Assembly (NCBI RefSeq): GCF_040214835.1
Contig: NZ_CP157874.1
Location: 1,988,001-2,052,000, forward strand
Direction of reading: 5' to 3'
From: Pseudomonas asiatica
GTDB lineage: Bacteria > Pseudomonadota > Gammaproteobacteria > Pseudomonadales > Pseudomonadaceae
DNA length: 64,000 nucleotides
In this document: positions 36,236-43,456 of the stretch, piece after piece
How positions within the stretch are numbered: position 1 is the stretch's first letter
How the letters are laid out: each line of letters opens with the position of its first letter
The notes under the pieces: generated by a model
Database searches by the model: none
What the model saw: only the letters and a program-made list of their open reading frames with translations
Told to the model about the DNA's origin: nothing
Program-made: the position numbers and the translations under genes

Positions 36236-38125
36236 ATGAGCTACCAGCACAGCTACGCCCATTCCATTTCCGACCCTGCCGCTTTCTGGGCGGAACAGGC
36301 CGCGCACCTGGCCTGGCACCGCAAGCCTGCCCTCACGCTGCAAGACAATGCCGACGGTACCCACCGCTGGTTTGCCGATGGCCGCCTGAACAGCTGCTAC
36401 CTGGCCCTCGATCACCAGATCGAGCAGGGCCGTGGCGAGCAGCTGGCGCTGATCTACGACTCGCCGGTGACCGGCGTGCAGCAGGCCTACACCTACCACC
36501 AACTGCGCGACGAGGTGGCGCGCCTGGCCGGGTTGTTGCGCCAGCTGGGGGTGAACAAGGGCGATGGCGTGATCATCTACATGCCCATGGTGCCGCAGGC
36601 GGCCATGGCCATGCTGGCCTGCGCGCGGATTGGCGCAGTGCACTCGGTGGTGTTCGGTGGCTTTGCCGCCAACGAGCTGGCCTTGCGCATCGACGATGCC
36701 CGGCCGACGCTGCTGCTGACGGCCTCCTGCGGGCTGGAGTTCGACCGGGTAATCGAATACAAGCCGCTGGTCGATCGCGCCCTGCAACTGGCCCGCCACC
36801 AGCCGCGCAACGTGCTGGTGCTGCAGCGCCCGCAGGCGCGTGCCCAGCTGCAGCCAGGCCGCGACCTGGACTGGCAGGCGGCATTGACCAAAGCCGAGCC
36901 GGTGGCACCGGTGGAGCTGGATGCCGGCGACCCGCTTTACATCATGTATACCTCTGGCACCACCGGCAAACCCAAGGGCATCGTGCGGGAAAACGGCGGC
37001 AATGCCGTGGCGCTGTGCTACGCCATGCGCCATATCTACGGCATGCAGGCCGGCGATGTGTGGTGGGGCATATCCGACGTGGGCTGGGTGGTCGGCCATT
37101 CGCTGATCGTCTATGGGCCGCTGATGAGCGGCTGCACCACGGTGTTCTACGAAGGCAAGCCGATCCGTACCCCGGACGCCTCGGCGTACTGGCGGGTGGT
37201 GGAGCAATACAAGGTCAATGCATTGTTCTGCGCGCCCACAGCCATGCGCGCCATCCGCAAGGAAGACCCCGAGGGGGAGCTGATCCGCAAGCACGACCTG
37301 AGCTCGCTGCGCCAGTTGTTCCTGGCTGGCGAGAAACTGGATTCCAGCACCCACGAATGGCTGGAACGGGTCAGTGGCAAGCCGGTACACGACCATTGGT
37401 GGCAGACCGAGACCGGCTGGCCGGTCACCGCGCCCTGCGTAGGGCTGGAAGGCAGCGCGGCGAAGCCGGGGTCGAGCAACCGGGCGGTGCCGGGCTATCA
37501 CGTGCGTGTGCTGGATGACGAGGGCCACCTGCTGGGGCCCAACCACCAGGGCTCGATCGTCATCGCCCTGCCATTGCCGCCCGGGTGCAGCCAGACGTTG
37601 TGGGGCGACCATGAGCGTTACCTGCAGGCCTACCTGCGGACCTACCCGGGGTATTACCACACCGGCGATGGTGGCTACCTGGACGATGACGGTTTCGTCT
37701 ACATCATGGGGCGTACCGATGACGTGATCAACGTGTCCGGGCACCGGCTGTCCACCGGCGAGATGGAGGACCTGGTGGCACGCCACCCGGCGGTGGCCGA
37801 GTGCGCGGTGATTGGCGTGCATGACGAGATCAAGGGGCAGGTGCCGTTGGCCCTGGTGGTGCTCAAGGACGGCGAGGGCATTGCCGAGGCGCAGTTGCTG
37901 GTGGACCTGGTGGGCAGCGTGCGCGAGGAGATTGGCGCGTTGGCGTGTTTCAACCGGGTGCGGTTGGTGAAGCGGCTGCCCAAGACCCGCTCCGGGAAGA
38001 TTCTGCGGGCGGTGCTGCGCAAGATTGCCGACGGGCAGGACTATGTGCCGCCTTCGACCCTGGATGACCCGGCAGTGCTGGGGGAGATCGAGGCGGTGCT
38101 GGCGGATTTGCCCAGGGCGGGTTGA
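36236..38125 (+). CDS. prpE: Propionyl-CoA synthetase
   Basis: A 629-residue adenylate-forming acyl-CoA synthetase, the length and N-terminus (MSYQHSYAHSISDPAAFWAE) of PrpE. Motifs are YTSGTTGKPKGIV (P-loop), DHWWQTETGWP (substrate pocket), YHTGDGGYLDDDGF and the C-terminal RSGKILRAVLRK, whose Lys is the acetylation-sensitive catalytic residue. It activates propionate to propionyl-CoA and so feeds PrpC, but it is located 12 kb from the prp operon with its own LysR regulator. REP cluster 11 follows. Confidence 0.92.
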   Translation: MSYQHSYAHSISDPAAFWAEQAAHLAWHRKPALTLQDNADGTHRWFADGRLNSCYLALDHQIEQGRGEQLALIYDSPVTGVQQAYTYHQLRDEVARLAGLLRQLGVNKGDGVIIYMPMVPQAAMAMLACARIGAVHSVVFGGFAANELALRIDDARPTLLLTASCGLEFDRVIEYKPLVDRALQLARHQPRNVLVLQRPQARAQLQPGRDLDWQAALTKAEPVAPVELDAGDPLYIMYTSGTTGKPKGIVRENGGNAVALCYAMRHIYGMQAGDVWWGISDVGWVVGHSLIVYGPLMSGCTTVFYEGKPIRTPDASAYWRVVEQYKVNALFCAPTAMRAIRKEDPEGELIRKHDLSSLRQLFLAGEKLDSSTHEWLERVSGKPVHDHWWQTETGWPVTAPCVGLEGSAAKPGSSNRAVPGYHVRVLDDEGHLLGPNHQGSIVIALPLPPGCSQTLWGDHERYLQAYLRTYPGYYHTGDGGYLDDDGFVYIMGRTDDVINVSGHRLSTGEMEDLVARHPAVAECAVIGVHDEIKGQVPLALVVLKDGEGIAEAQLLVDLVGSVREEIGALACFNRVRLVKRLPKTRSGKILRAVLRKIADGQDYVPPSTLDDPAVLGEIEAVLADLPRAG

Positions 38126-38140
38126 TGTTTTGACTTTGCT

Positions 38141-38235
38141 GGTCTCTTCGCGGGCATGCCCGCTCCAACAGGTATTGCACAGTTCTCAAGGCCTGTGACA
38201 TCCCTGTGGGAGCTGGTTTACCCGCGAAGAGGCCG
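38141..38235. repeat. REP pair (cluster 11) after prpE
   Basis: TTCGCGGGCATGCCCGCTCC and an inverted partner GGGAGCTGGTTTACCCGCGAA. The second copy has GCTGG instead of GCGGG, a mismatch in the stem, so it looks partly decayed. Confidence 0.88.
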
Positions 38236-38252
38236 GCCCAGGCAATGCAGTT

Positions 38253-39323
38253 CTAGGGCCCTACCTGATGCAGCTGCCCCAACCGGCTGCGCGTACGCAT
38301 CAGGTCGGCAAGCGGCCCGCCCAGGCTTTCTTCCAGCGGCCGTTTGCCGATCACCAGCACCTGCCGGTCCTGGTCATACAGCACATCCACCAGGTTGACG
38401 AAACGTTGCTGCGCCGCCAGCGAACATTCAGACAGATCATCCAGCCCATCGATGATCCACTCATCGTACTGCCCAGCCAGCACCAGGTAGTCGATCACTG
38501 CCGTGGCCTTTTCGCACAGGTCGTCAAAGCCAAGCACCACCCGCCGGCCATCGACGGCCAGCGCGCGCAGCGGGCGCTTGTTCACTTCCAGCATCACCGG
38601 CTGCGGCTCGGGCACCTTCAGCGCCTGGCGCTGCGCTGCATTGCCCGGCCACACATAGTGGCCCCGGGTAAAGCGCTGATGCTCGCGGTTGGCCGGCAGG
38701 CTGCGGAAATCGGTATCGCCACCCACTTCCAGCACTTCCATCGCGCTGTTGATCAGGCGGATCACCGGCAGGAAACGTTCGTGGTACAGCGGGTTGGGCA
38801 GCAGCCCTTCGGGTGCATAGTTGGACGTCACCAGCAGGAACACGCCGCGGCTGAACAACGCATTGAACAGCCGGGTGAGCAGCATGGCATCGCCAATGTC
38901 GTGCACATGGAATTCGTCGAAGCACAGCACCTGGCAATCGCCCACCAGCTCGTCGAGGGTCGCGCCCAATGCGTCGTCCAGCGCCCGGTTGCGGTGCATG
39001 CCCTGGTGCAGGCGGGCGAAGAAGTCATGGAAGTGCAGGCGCAGCTTGGCCTGCACCGGCACCGCCTGGAAAAACCCATCGAGCAGCCAGCTCTTGCCCC
39101 GGCCTACCGAACCGTACAGGTACAGGCTGCGCGGCTGGCCTTGTTCGAGCTGCGCCAGTTGTTCGGCCATGCAGTGGATCACCCGGCGTTGGCCGTCGCT
39201 GAGCTGGTAACCGCGGCTGTGCGCCTTGTCCTCGAACCAGCCGAGCAGTTCGCTCTGGTTGGCGGCGGCGCCGCGCAGGCGTTGGCCAAGCTGGCGTAGC
39301 GGGGTAGGGATCCAGGCAGGCAA
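38253..39323 (-). CDS. zapE: Cell division ATPase ZapE (AFG1-like)
   Basis: A 356-residue P-loop ATPase. Walker A is YGSVGRGKSWLLD, followed by LRLHFHDFFARLH, Walker B VLCFDEFHVHDIGDA and the arginine region LVTSNYAPEGLLPNPLYHERFLP, all AFG1/ZapE hallmarks. I choose a TTG start at 39323 (MPAWIPTPLRQLGQRL) because AAGGAG lies 8 bases upstream; no ATG nearby is in frame with a ribosome site, and the frame continues far upstream without family similarity. ZapE associates with the Z-ring under stress; the mitochondrial homologue aids complex IV quality control. Confidence 0.9.
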   Translation of the reverse strand: MPAWIPTPLRQLGQRLRGAAANQSELLGWFEDKAHSRGYQLSDGQRRVIHCMAEQLAQLEQGQPRSLYLYGSVGRGKSWLLDGFFQAVPVQAKLRLHFHDFFARLHQGMHRNRALDDALGATLDELVGDCQVLCFDEFHVHDIGDAMLLTRLFNALFSRGVFLLVTSNYAPEGLLPNPLYHERFLPVIRLINSAMEVLEVGGDTDFRSLPANREHQRFTRGHYVWPGNAAQRQALKVPEPQPVMLEVNKRPLRALAVDGRRVVLGFDDLCEKATAVIDYLVLAGQYDEWIIDGLDDLSECSLAAQQRFVNLVDVLYDQDRQVLVIGKRPLEESLGGPLADLMRTRSRLGQLHQVGP

Positions 39324-39482
39324 AAGCAAAGCTCCTTGGGCGATGGCGGGGCAGCGTGCAGCTTGCCCGAGGGCGGCCATTTTGACCAATACAGAAAGTG
39401 CGCGGCAATCATCGCCTGATGAGATAGGTTTGCCATGGCAGGCGTACAGTAGATGCTGGAGCCGATGCGAGGAGGGGCGAGC

Positions 39483-39908
39483 ATGCACGCCGACCATGAT
39501 CTGCAGCGTTTCGTCGAGGCGCAGAACCCTGTGTATGACCAGGTGATGCAGGAGCTGCAGGCCGGGCGCAAGCGCAGCCACTGGATGTGGTACGTGTTCC
39601 CGCAGCTCGATGGCCTGGGCCACAGCGCCATGGCCGAACGCTATGCGCTGGCCGGTATCGACGAGGCCCGTGCCTACCTGGCTCATCCGCTGCTTGGCCC
39701 ACGCCTGGAGGCCTGCGTGACTGCGCTGTTGCAGCACAGCGACAAGAGCGCCCGTGAAATGCTCGGCAGCCCCGACCACCTCAAGCTGCGCTCGTGCCTG
39801 ACCCTGTTCGCCCGGGCGGCGCCCGACAACCCGCTGTTCCAGCTGGCGCTGGTGCAATTTTACGGCGGTGATCAGGACGCCCTGACCCTGGCCATGTTGC
39901 CGGGTTAG
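39483..39908 (+). CDS. DUF1810 family protein
   Basis: A 141-residue soluble protein starting MHADHDLQRFVEAQNPVYDQ behind GAGGAGGGG. The family core is RKRSHWMWYVFPQLDGLG and YALAGIDEARAYLAHPLLG, with the C-terminal DHLKLRSCLTLFARAAP. Function is unproven; members have been linked to ADP-ribose-related chemistry by distant similarity only. It is monocistronic, divergent from zapE and convergent with the YdcH-like gene one base after its stop. Confidence 0.88.
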   Translation: MHADHDLQRFVEAQNPVYDQVMQELQAGRKRSHWMWYVFPQLDGLGHSAMAERYALAGIDEARAYLAHPLLGPRLEACVTALLQHSDKSAREMLGSPDHLKLRSCLTLFARAAPDNPLFQLALVQFYGGDQDALTLAMLPG

Positions 39909-39909
39909 C

Positions 39910-40152
39910 TCAGGCCTTGTGCTCCAGTTGGCGCTCGATCATGTACTTCACTGCCAGCCGACGTTCTTTCAGGCGGCGCAGGTCTTCATCCTCGAAGTTG
40001 CCCGCCGAGATCGACTCGGCGGCCAGCACCTGGTTGTCGATGTCCATGTACTCGTCCAGCAGCCGGTCCAGTGCCTTGTCCTGCTGACGGCGTTGCTGGA
40101 CGATTTCGCGCGGGTAGTGCAAGTCCTGGTAAAGATCGTGGGAGACAGGCAT
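39910..40152 (-). CDS. YdcH-like small coiled-coil protein (DUF465)
   Basis: An 80-residue charged protein starting MPVSHDLYQDLHYPREIV behind the strong ribosome site AAGGAGG. The sequence is predicted helical coiled coil, with the family-like DRLLDEYMDIDNQVLAAE and the basic DLRRLKERRLAVKYMIERQ. No function is established. The stop is one base from the convergent DUF1810 stop. The upstream open frame lacks a ribosome site and is ignored. Confidence 0.8.
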   Translation of the reverse strand: MPVSHDLYQDLHYPREIVQQRRQQDKALDRLLDEYMDIDNQVLAAESISAGNFEDEDLRRLKERRLAVKYMIERQLEHKA

Positions 40153-40412
40153 GGGGTCCTCCTTGGTCAATGCAGATGGTTCATCTGATTGGAAGGGAGG
40201 AATGCGATTGTGTTGAAGCCAAGCGGGCGGAAAGCGACGGATGGTCGCCTCGCCAACCGCGAAAATGACTAACTCGCTGTTTTTTGGTAATTTTTTTTCA
40301 TCAGGGGGTTCACAGACCGAAAGTTTGTTGTTAAAGTGCCGCGCATTCCAAGACAACAACCCAGTTGTCACTCAGTTGGAATTGTCAGAGCAGCAGATGC
40401 TGCATCCGATAC

Positions 40413-40487
40413 AGGGGCGTCGCCAAGCGGTAAGGCAGCAGGTTTTGATCCTGCCATGCGTTGGTTCGAATCCAGCCGCCCCTGCCA
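40413..40487 (+). tRNA. tRNA-Gln (anticodon UUG)
   Basis: A 75-base tRNA with encoded CCA. Acceptor stem AGGGGCG/CGCCCCT, D arm GCCAAGCGGTAAGGC, anticodon stem GCAGG/CCTGC with loop TTTTGAT (anticodon TTG), and the T arm around GGTTCGAATCC all pair. It is alone in the strand, with a terminator 26 bases beyond. It decodes CAA and, by wobble, CAG. Confidence 0.97.
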
Positions 40488-40513
40488 TTTTCCTGCTTCA
40501 AACGTATCTCGGT

Positions 40514-40551
40514 CCGGTGCTTGGAAAGACAAGCGCCGGGCTTTGTCGTTT
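40514..40551 (+). terminator. Terminator after tRNA-Gln
   Basis: The 10-bp stem CCGGTGCTTG/CAAGCGCCGG (one G-U pair) with a GAAAGA loop is followed by GCTTTGTCGTTT. Orientation matches the tRNA; it lies in front of the convergent hybrid kinase stop. Confidence 0.75.
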
Positions 40552-40578
40552 CCGCAGGTTTTGTCGCGGGCTGTTCGG

Positions 40579-42966
40579 TCACCTGGCAGTTCCAAGCATC
40601 TCGTTCAGCAAGCGGGCCAGTTCATCGGCCTGTACCGGCTTCTGGATCACCAGGCTGCCCGGCAACTCCAGCCCCTGCAATTCTGCATAACCGGTAAGCA
40701 GTACCACCGGCAGGTGCGGGTACCGCTCGCGTGCCGCCAGTGCCAGTTGCGCACCGTTGAACTCGGGCATGGCGAAATCGCTCAGTAGCAGGTCGATCTG
40801 CTCATCCAGCAAGGCCAAGGCCTGTTCGCCACTGTGCGCCTGGCGCACCTGGTAGCCGTACTGGCGCAACACATCGCCGAGCATGTCGCGTACCAGATGG
40901 TCGTCATCCACCAGCAGCACGGTGCGATTACGGCCGCTTTCGCTTATCGAGTGGCTGAACAGCGACGGCACCGGTTCGTTGACGGCTTCACCCTTGACTG
41001 CCGGCAGATACACGGCCACCTGCGTACCACGCCCAGGCGTGGTGTCGATGCGCACGCCACCCCCGGACTGTTTGGCGAAGCCGAATACCTGGGCCAGGCC
41101 CAGGCCCGAGCCCTTGCCGATATCCTTGGTGGTGAAGAACGGCTCGAATACCTTGGCCAGCACCTCTTCACTCATGCCGCAGCCGGTATCGCGGATGCTC
41201 AGCATCACGTACTCGCCAGGGTCCGGGTCTTCCGGGCGCTGCGGGCGGGCGTCGATCCGGGTGTTGCGGGTCGACAGCGTCAGTTGGCCGCCGTCGGGCA
41301 TGGCATCGCGGGCATTGATCGCCAGGTTGAGAATGATCATTTCGGTCTGGGTCGGGTCGGTCAGCGCCTGCCACAGGGTTGGTTCCAGGTCCAGGCGCAC
41401 CGAGACATTGCCGCCCAAGGTGCGGCGCAGCAACTCCTCCAGGCCGGCCAGGGTGCGGTTGAGGTTCAGCGCCACCGGTTCCAGGCGTTGGCGACGGGAG
41501 AAAGCCAGCAACTGCGAGGTCAGCTTGGCGCCGCGCTCGCCGGCTTCGCGGATGTGCGTGAGCCGCGCACGGGCTTTTTCAACGTCGGCTTTGGCCAGGT
41601 CGCGCTCGAGGAAGCTGGCACCGGTGAGGATTACCGTCAGCAGGTTGTTGAAGTCGTGAGCCACACCGGCGGTCAGCTGGCCGACCGCTTCCAGCCGCTG
41701 CATCTGCTGCAGCGCGGCCTCGATACGTTCGCGCTCGGCGATCTGCTCGCGCAGGCGGGCGTTGGCTTCGGCCAGGCCCAGGGCGGCTTCGCGCTCGCTG
41801 GTGATGTCGCGCGCCACCACGTACAGCAGGGTGTCTTCCGGCACCACCACCCACGACAACCAGCGTTGCTGGCCACCGGCATCCAGGATACGCCCGACAA
41901 AGCGGGCGCTGGTGCGGCCATGGGCGAGGGCGGCCAGTTCGGTGAGCAGCAGTTCCTGGTCGGGCTCGGGCAGCAGGTGCAGCAAGGACGACTGGCTCAG
42001 GCGTTCGCGGGACAAGCCCAGGCTGGCTTCCCAGGCGGGGTTCAGCGCGACTGGGGTCAGGTCCTTGTTGAGCACGGCCAGCAAGTCCTGCGACAGCTCC
42101 CAGGCACGGTCGCGTTCGCGGGTGCGGCGCTCGACCCTTTCACCCAGCATCTCGTTGAGCTGGCGCAGTGCCTGGTTGGCCTGGCGCTGGGCATGGATGT
42201 CTTGCAGCACCCCGGAAAAACGCACGCACTTTCCGTCGACGAACTGGCTCTGGCCACTGCTGAGCAGCCAGCGCGGTTCCAGGCCAGCGGGGTGGGCGAT
42301 GCGGAATTCGACCCGATACAGGCCGCCACTTTCCGGGCACATGGCGTGCTCCACCGCCTCGCGCACCTGCGGCAGGTCGTCGGGGTAGATGCCGGCGTAA
42401 AACACCTCGAGGCTCATTTCGGTATCGGCGGGCAGGCCGAACAGGGTCTTGCAGCGGTCATCCCACAACAACAGGCCTTCTTGCGGGCGCATGTCCCAGG
42501 TGCCCATGCCGGCAGCGTCGATGGCAATGCGTGCCCGTGCCTCGACGTCGGCCAGGGCTTCTTCGGCGCGGCGCCGGCGCTGGCGCTCCTGCACTTCGGT
42601 CAGGGCCCGGCGTACGGCCTTGGGCAGCAGCGGCAGGTTCTTCTTGAGTACATAGTCGGTGGCGCCCAGGCGGATCATTTCCACCGCATGTTCTTCGCCA
42701 TAGATGCCAGACAGGAAGATGAACGGAATGTCCGGTGCCAGGCGCTGGGCGATGGCCAGCACATCGGTGCCGGACGAGCCCGGCAGCACGCAGTCGCACA
42801 AGATCAGGTCGTAGTGGGGCTCGCTCAGGGCTTGCTCGACACCGGCATGGTCGAACACCAGCTGCGCCTGCACCTGCAACCCGCTGCGTTCCAGGCGCAT
42901 CAGGGTCAGCTCGGCGTCCATCGAGTTGTCTTCGACCATCAGCAGTTTCAGCGGCGTTGGCTGCAT
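40579..42966 (-). CDS. Hybrid sensor kinase (REC-PAS-PAS-HisKA-HATPase-REC)
   Basis: A 795-residue soluble kinase with no transmembrane helix. An N-terminal receiver (Asp58 in LILCDCVLPGSSG) is followed by PAS domains (about residues 155-270 and 305-400), a HisKA domain with TAGVAHDFNNLL (His437), an ATPase domain with NLAINARDAMPDGG and GKGSGLGLAQVFG, and a C-terminal receiver with LLLSDFAMPEFNG. The N-terminal receiver suggests that it takes phosphate or allosteric input from another kinase. I choose ATG 42966; a GTG 27 bases upstream overlaps the previous gene. It is the third gene of the bacteriophytochrome operon (13-base gap). Confidence 0.9.
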   Translation of the reverse strand: MQPTPLKLLMVEDNSMDAELTLMRLERSGLQVQAQLVFDHAGVEQALSEPHYDLILCDCVLPGSSGTDVLAIAQRLAPDIPFIFLSGIYGEEHAVEMIRLGATDYVLKKNLPLLPKAVRRALTEVQERQRRRRAEEALADVEARARIAIDAAGMGTWDMRPQEGLLLWDDRCKTLFGLPADTEMSLEVFYAGIYPDDLPQVREAVEHAMCPESGGLYRVEFRIAHPAGLEPRWLLSSGQSQFVDGKCVRFSGVLQDIHAQRQANQALRQLNEMLGERVERRTRERDRAWELSQDLLAVLNKDLTPVALNPAWEASLGLSRERLSQSSLLHLLPEPDQELLLTELAALAHGRTSARFVGRILDAGGQQRWLSWVVVPEDTLLYVVARDITSEREAALGLAEANARLREQIAERERIEAALQQMQRLEAVGQLTAGVAHDFNNLLTVILTGASFLERDLAKADVEKARARLTHIREAGERGAKLTSQLLAFSRRQRLEPVALNLNRTLAGLEELLRRTLGGNVSVRLDLEPTLWQALTDPTQTEMIILNLAINARDAMPDGGQLTLSTRNTRIDARPQRPEDPDPGEYVMLSIRDTGCGMSEEVLAKVFEPFFTTKDIGKGSGLGLAQVFGFAKQSGGGVRIDTTPGRGTQVAVYLPAVKGEAVNEPVPSLFSHSISESGRNRTVLLVDDDHLVRDMLGDVLRQYGYQVRQAHSGEQALALLDEQIDLLLSDFAMPEFNGAQLALAARERYPHLPVVLLTGYAELQGLELPGSLVIQKPVQADELARLLNEMLGTAR

Positions 42967-42979
42967 CGTCGCGGCCACC

Positions 42980-43441
42980 TCAGATGCTGCCACGCCGGTT
43001 CAGGCGCAGCGAGCCGGGTGGCGGTTCGTTGAGTACCGCCCAGAACACCCCCAGGTCGGAAATGGCGGCGACGAATTCCTTGAACTCCACCGGCTTGACC
43101 ACGTACGCGTTCACCCCCAGCTCGTAGGCGCGCAGCAGGTCGGGCTCCTCGCGCGAGGACGTCAGCATCACCGTCGGGATGCTGCGCAGCTCGGCGGTGG
43201 CGCGCACTTCCTTCAGCACCTCCAGGCCGTCGACCTTTGGCAGTTTCAGATCCAGCAGCAGCACGGCGGGGTTGCCATCGTCACGTTCGGCATAGGCATT
43301 GCGCCGAAGCAGGTAGTCGAGTGCCTCGGCACCGTCACGCAGCACGATGACCTCGTTGGCCAACTGGCTGCGCTCCAGCGCCAGGAGCGTCAGCTCCAGG
43401 TCCCGTGGGTTGTCTTCGACCAGCAGGATGGGTTTGAGCAT
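42980..43441 (-). CDS. CheY/Rcp1-like single-domain response regulator
   Basis: A 153-residue receiver-only protein. It has LLVEDNPRDLELTLLALE, phospho-acceptor Asp64 in LLLDLKLPKVDGLEVL, LTSSREEPD and KPVEFKEFV. The long insertions and the DLELT helix are typical of the Rcp1-type regulators that partner bacterial phytochromes. It sits between the phytochrome kinase (15-base gap) and the hybrid kinase (13-base gap), and it is the expected phosphate acceptor for the phytochrome. It has no DNA-binding output. Confidence 0.93.
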   Translation of the reverse strand: MLKPILLVEDNPRDLELTLLALERSQLANEVIVLRDGAEALDYLLRRNAYAERDDGNPAVLLLDLKLPKVDGLEVLKEVRATAELRSIPTVMLTSSREEPDLLRAYELGVNAYVVKPVEFKEFVAAISDLGVFWAVLNEPPPGSLRLNRRGSI

Positions 43442-43456
43442 GATGGTAGCGGTGCC

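Noticed and set aside
40153..40412. A possible small gene upstream of tRNA-Gln
   Set aside because: Short frames there have no ribosome site or codon bias; the region probably holds the promoters of the tRNA and the YdcH-like gene.
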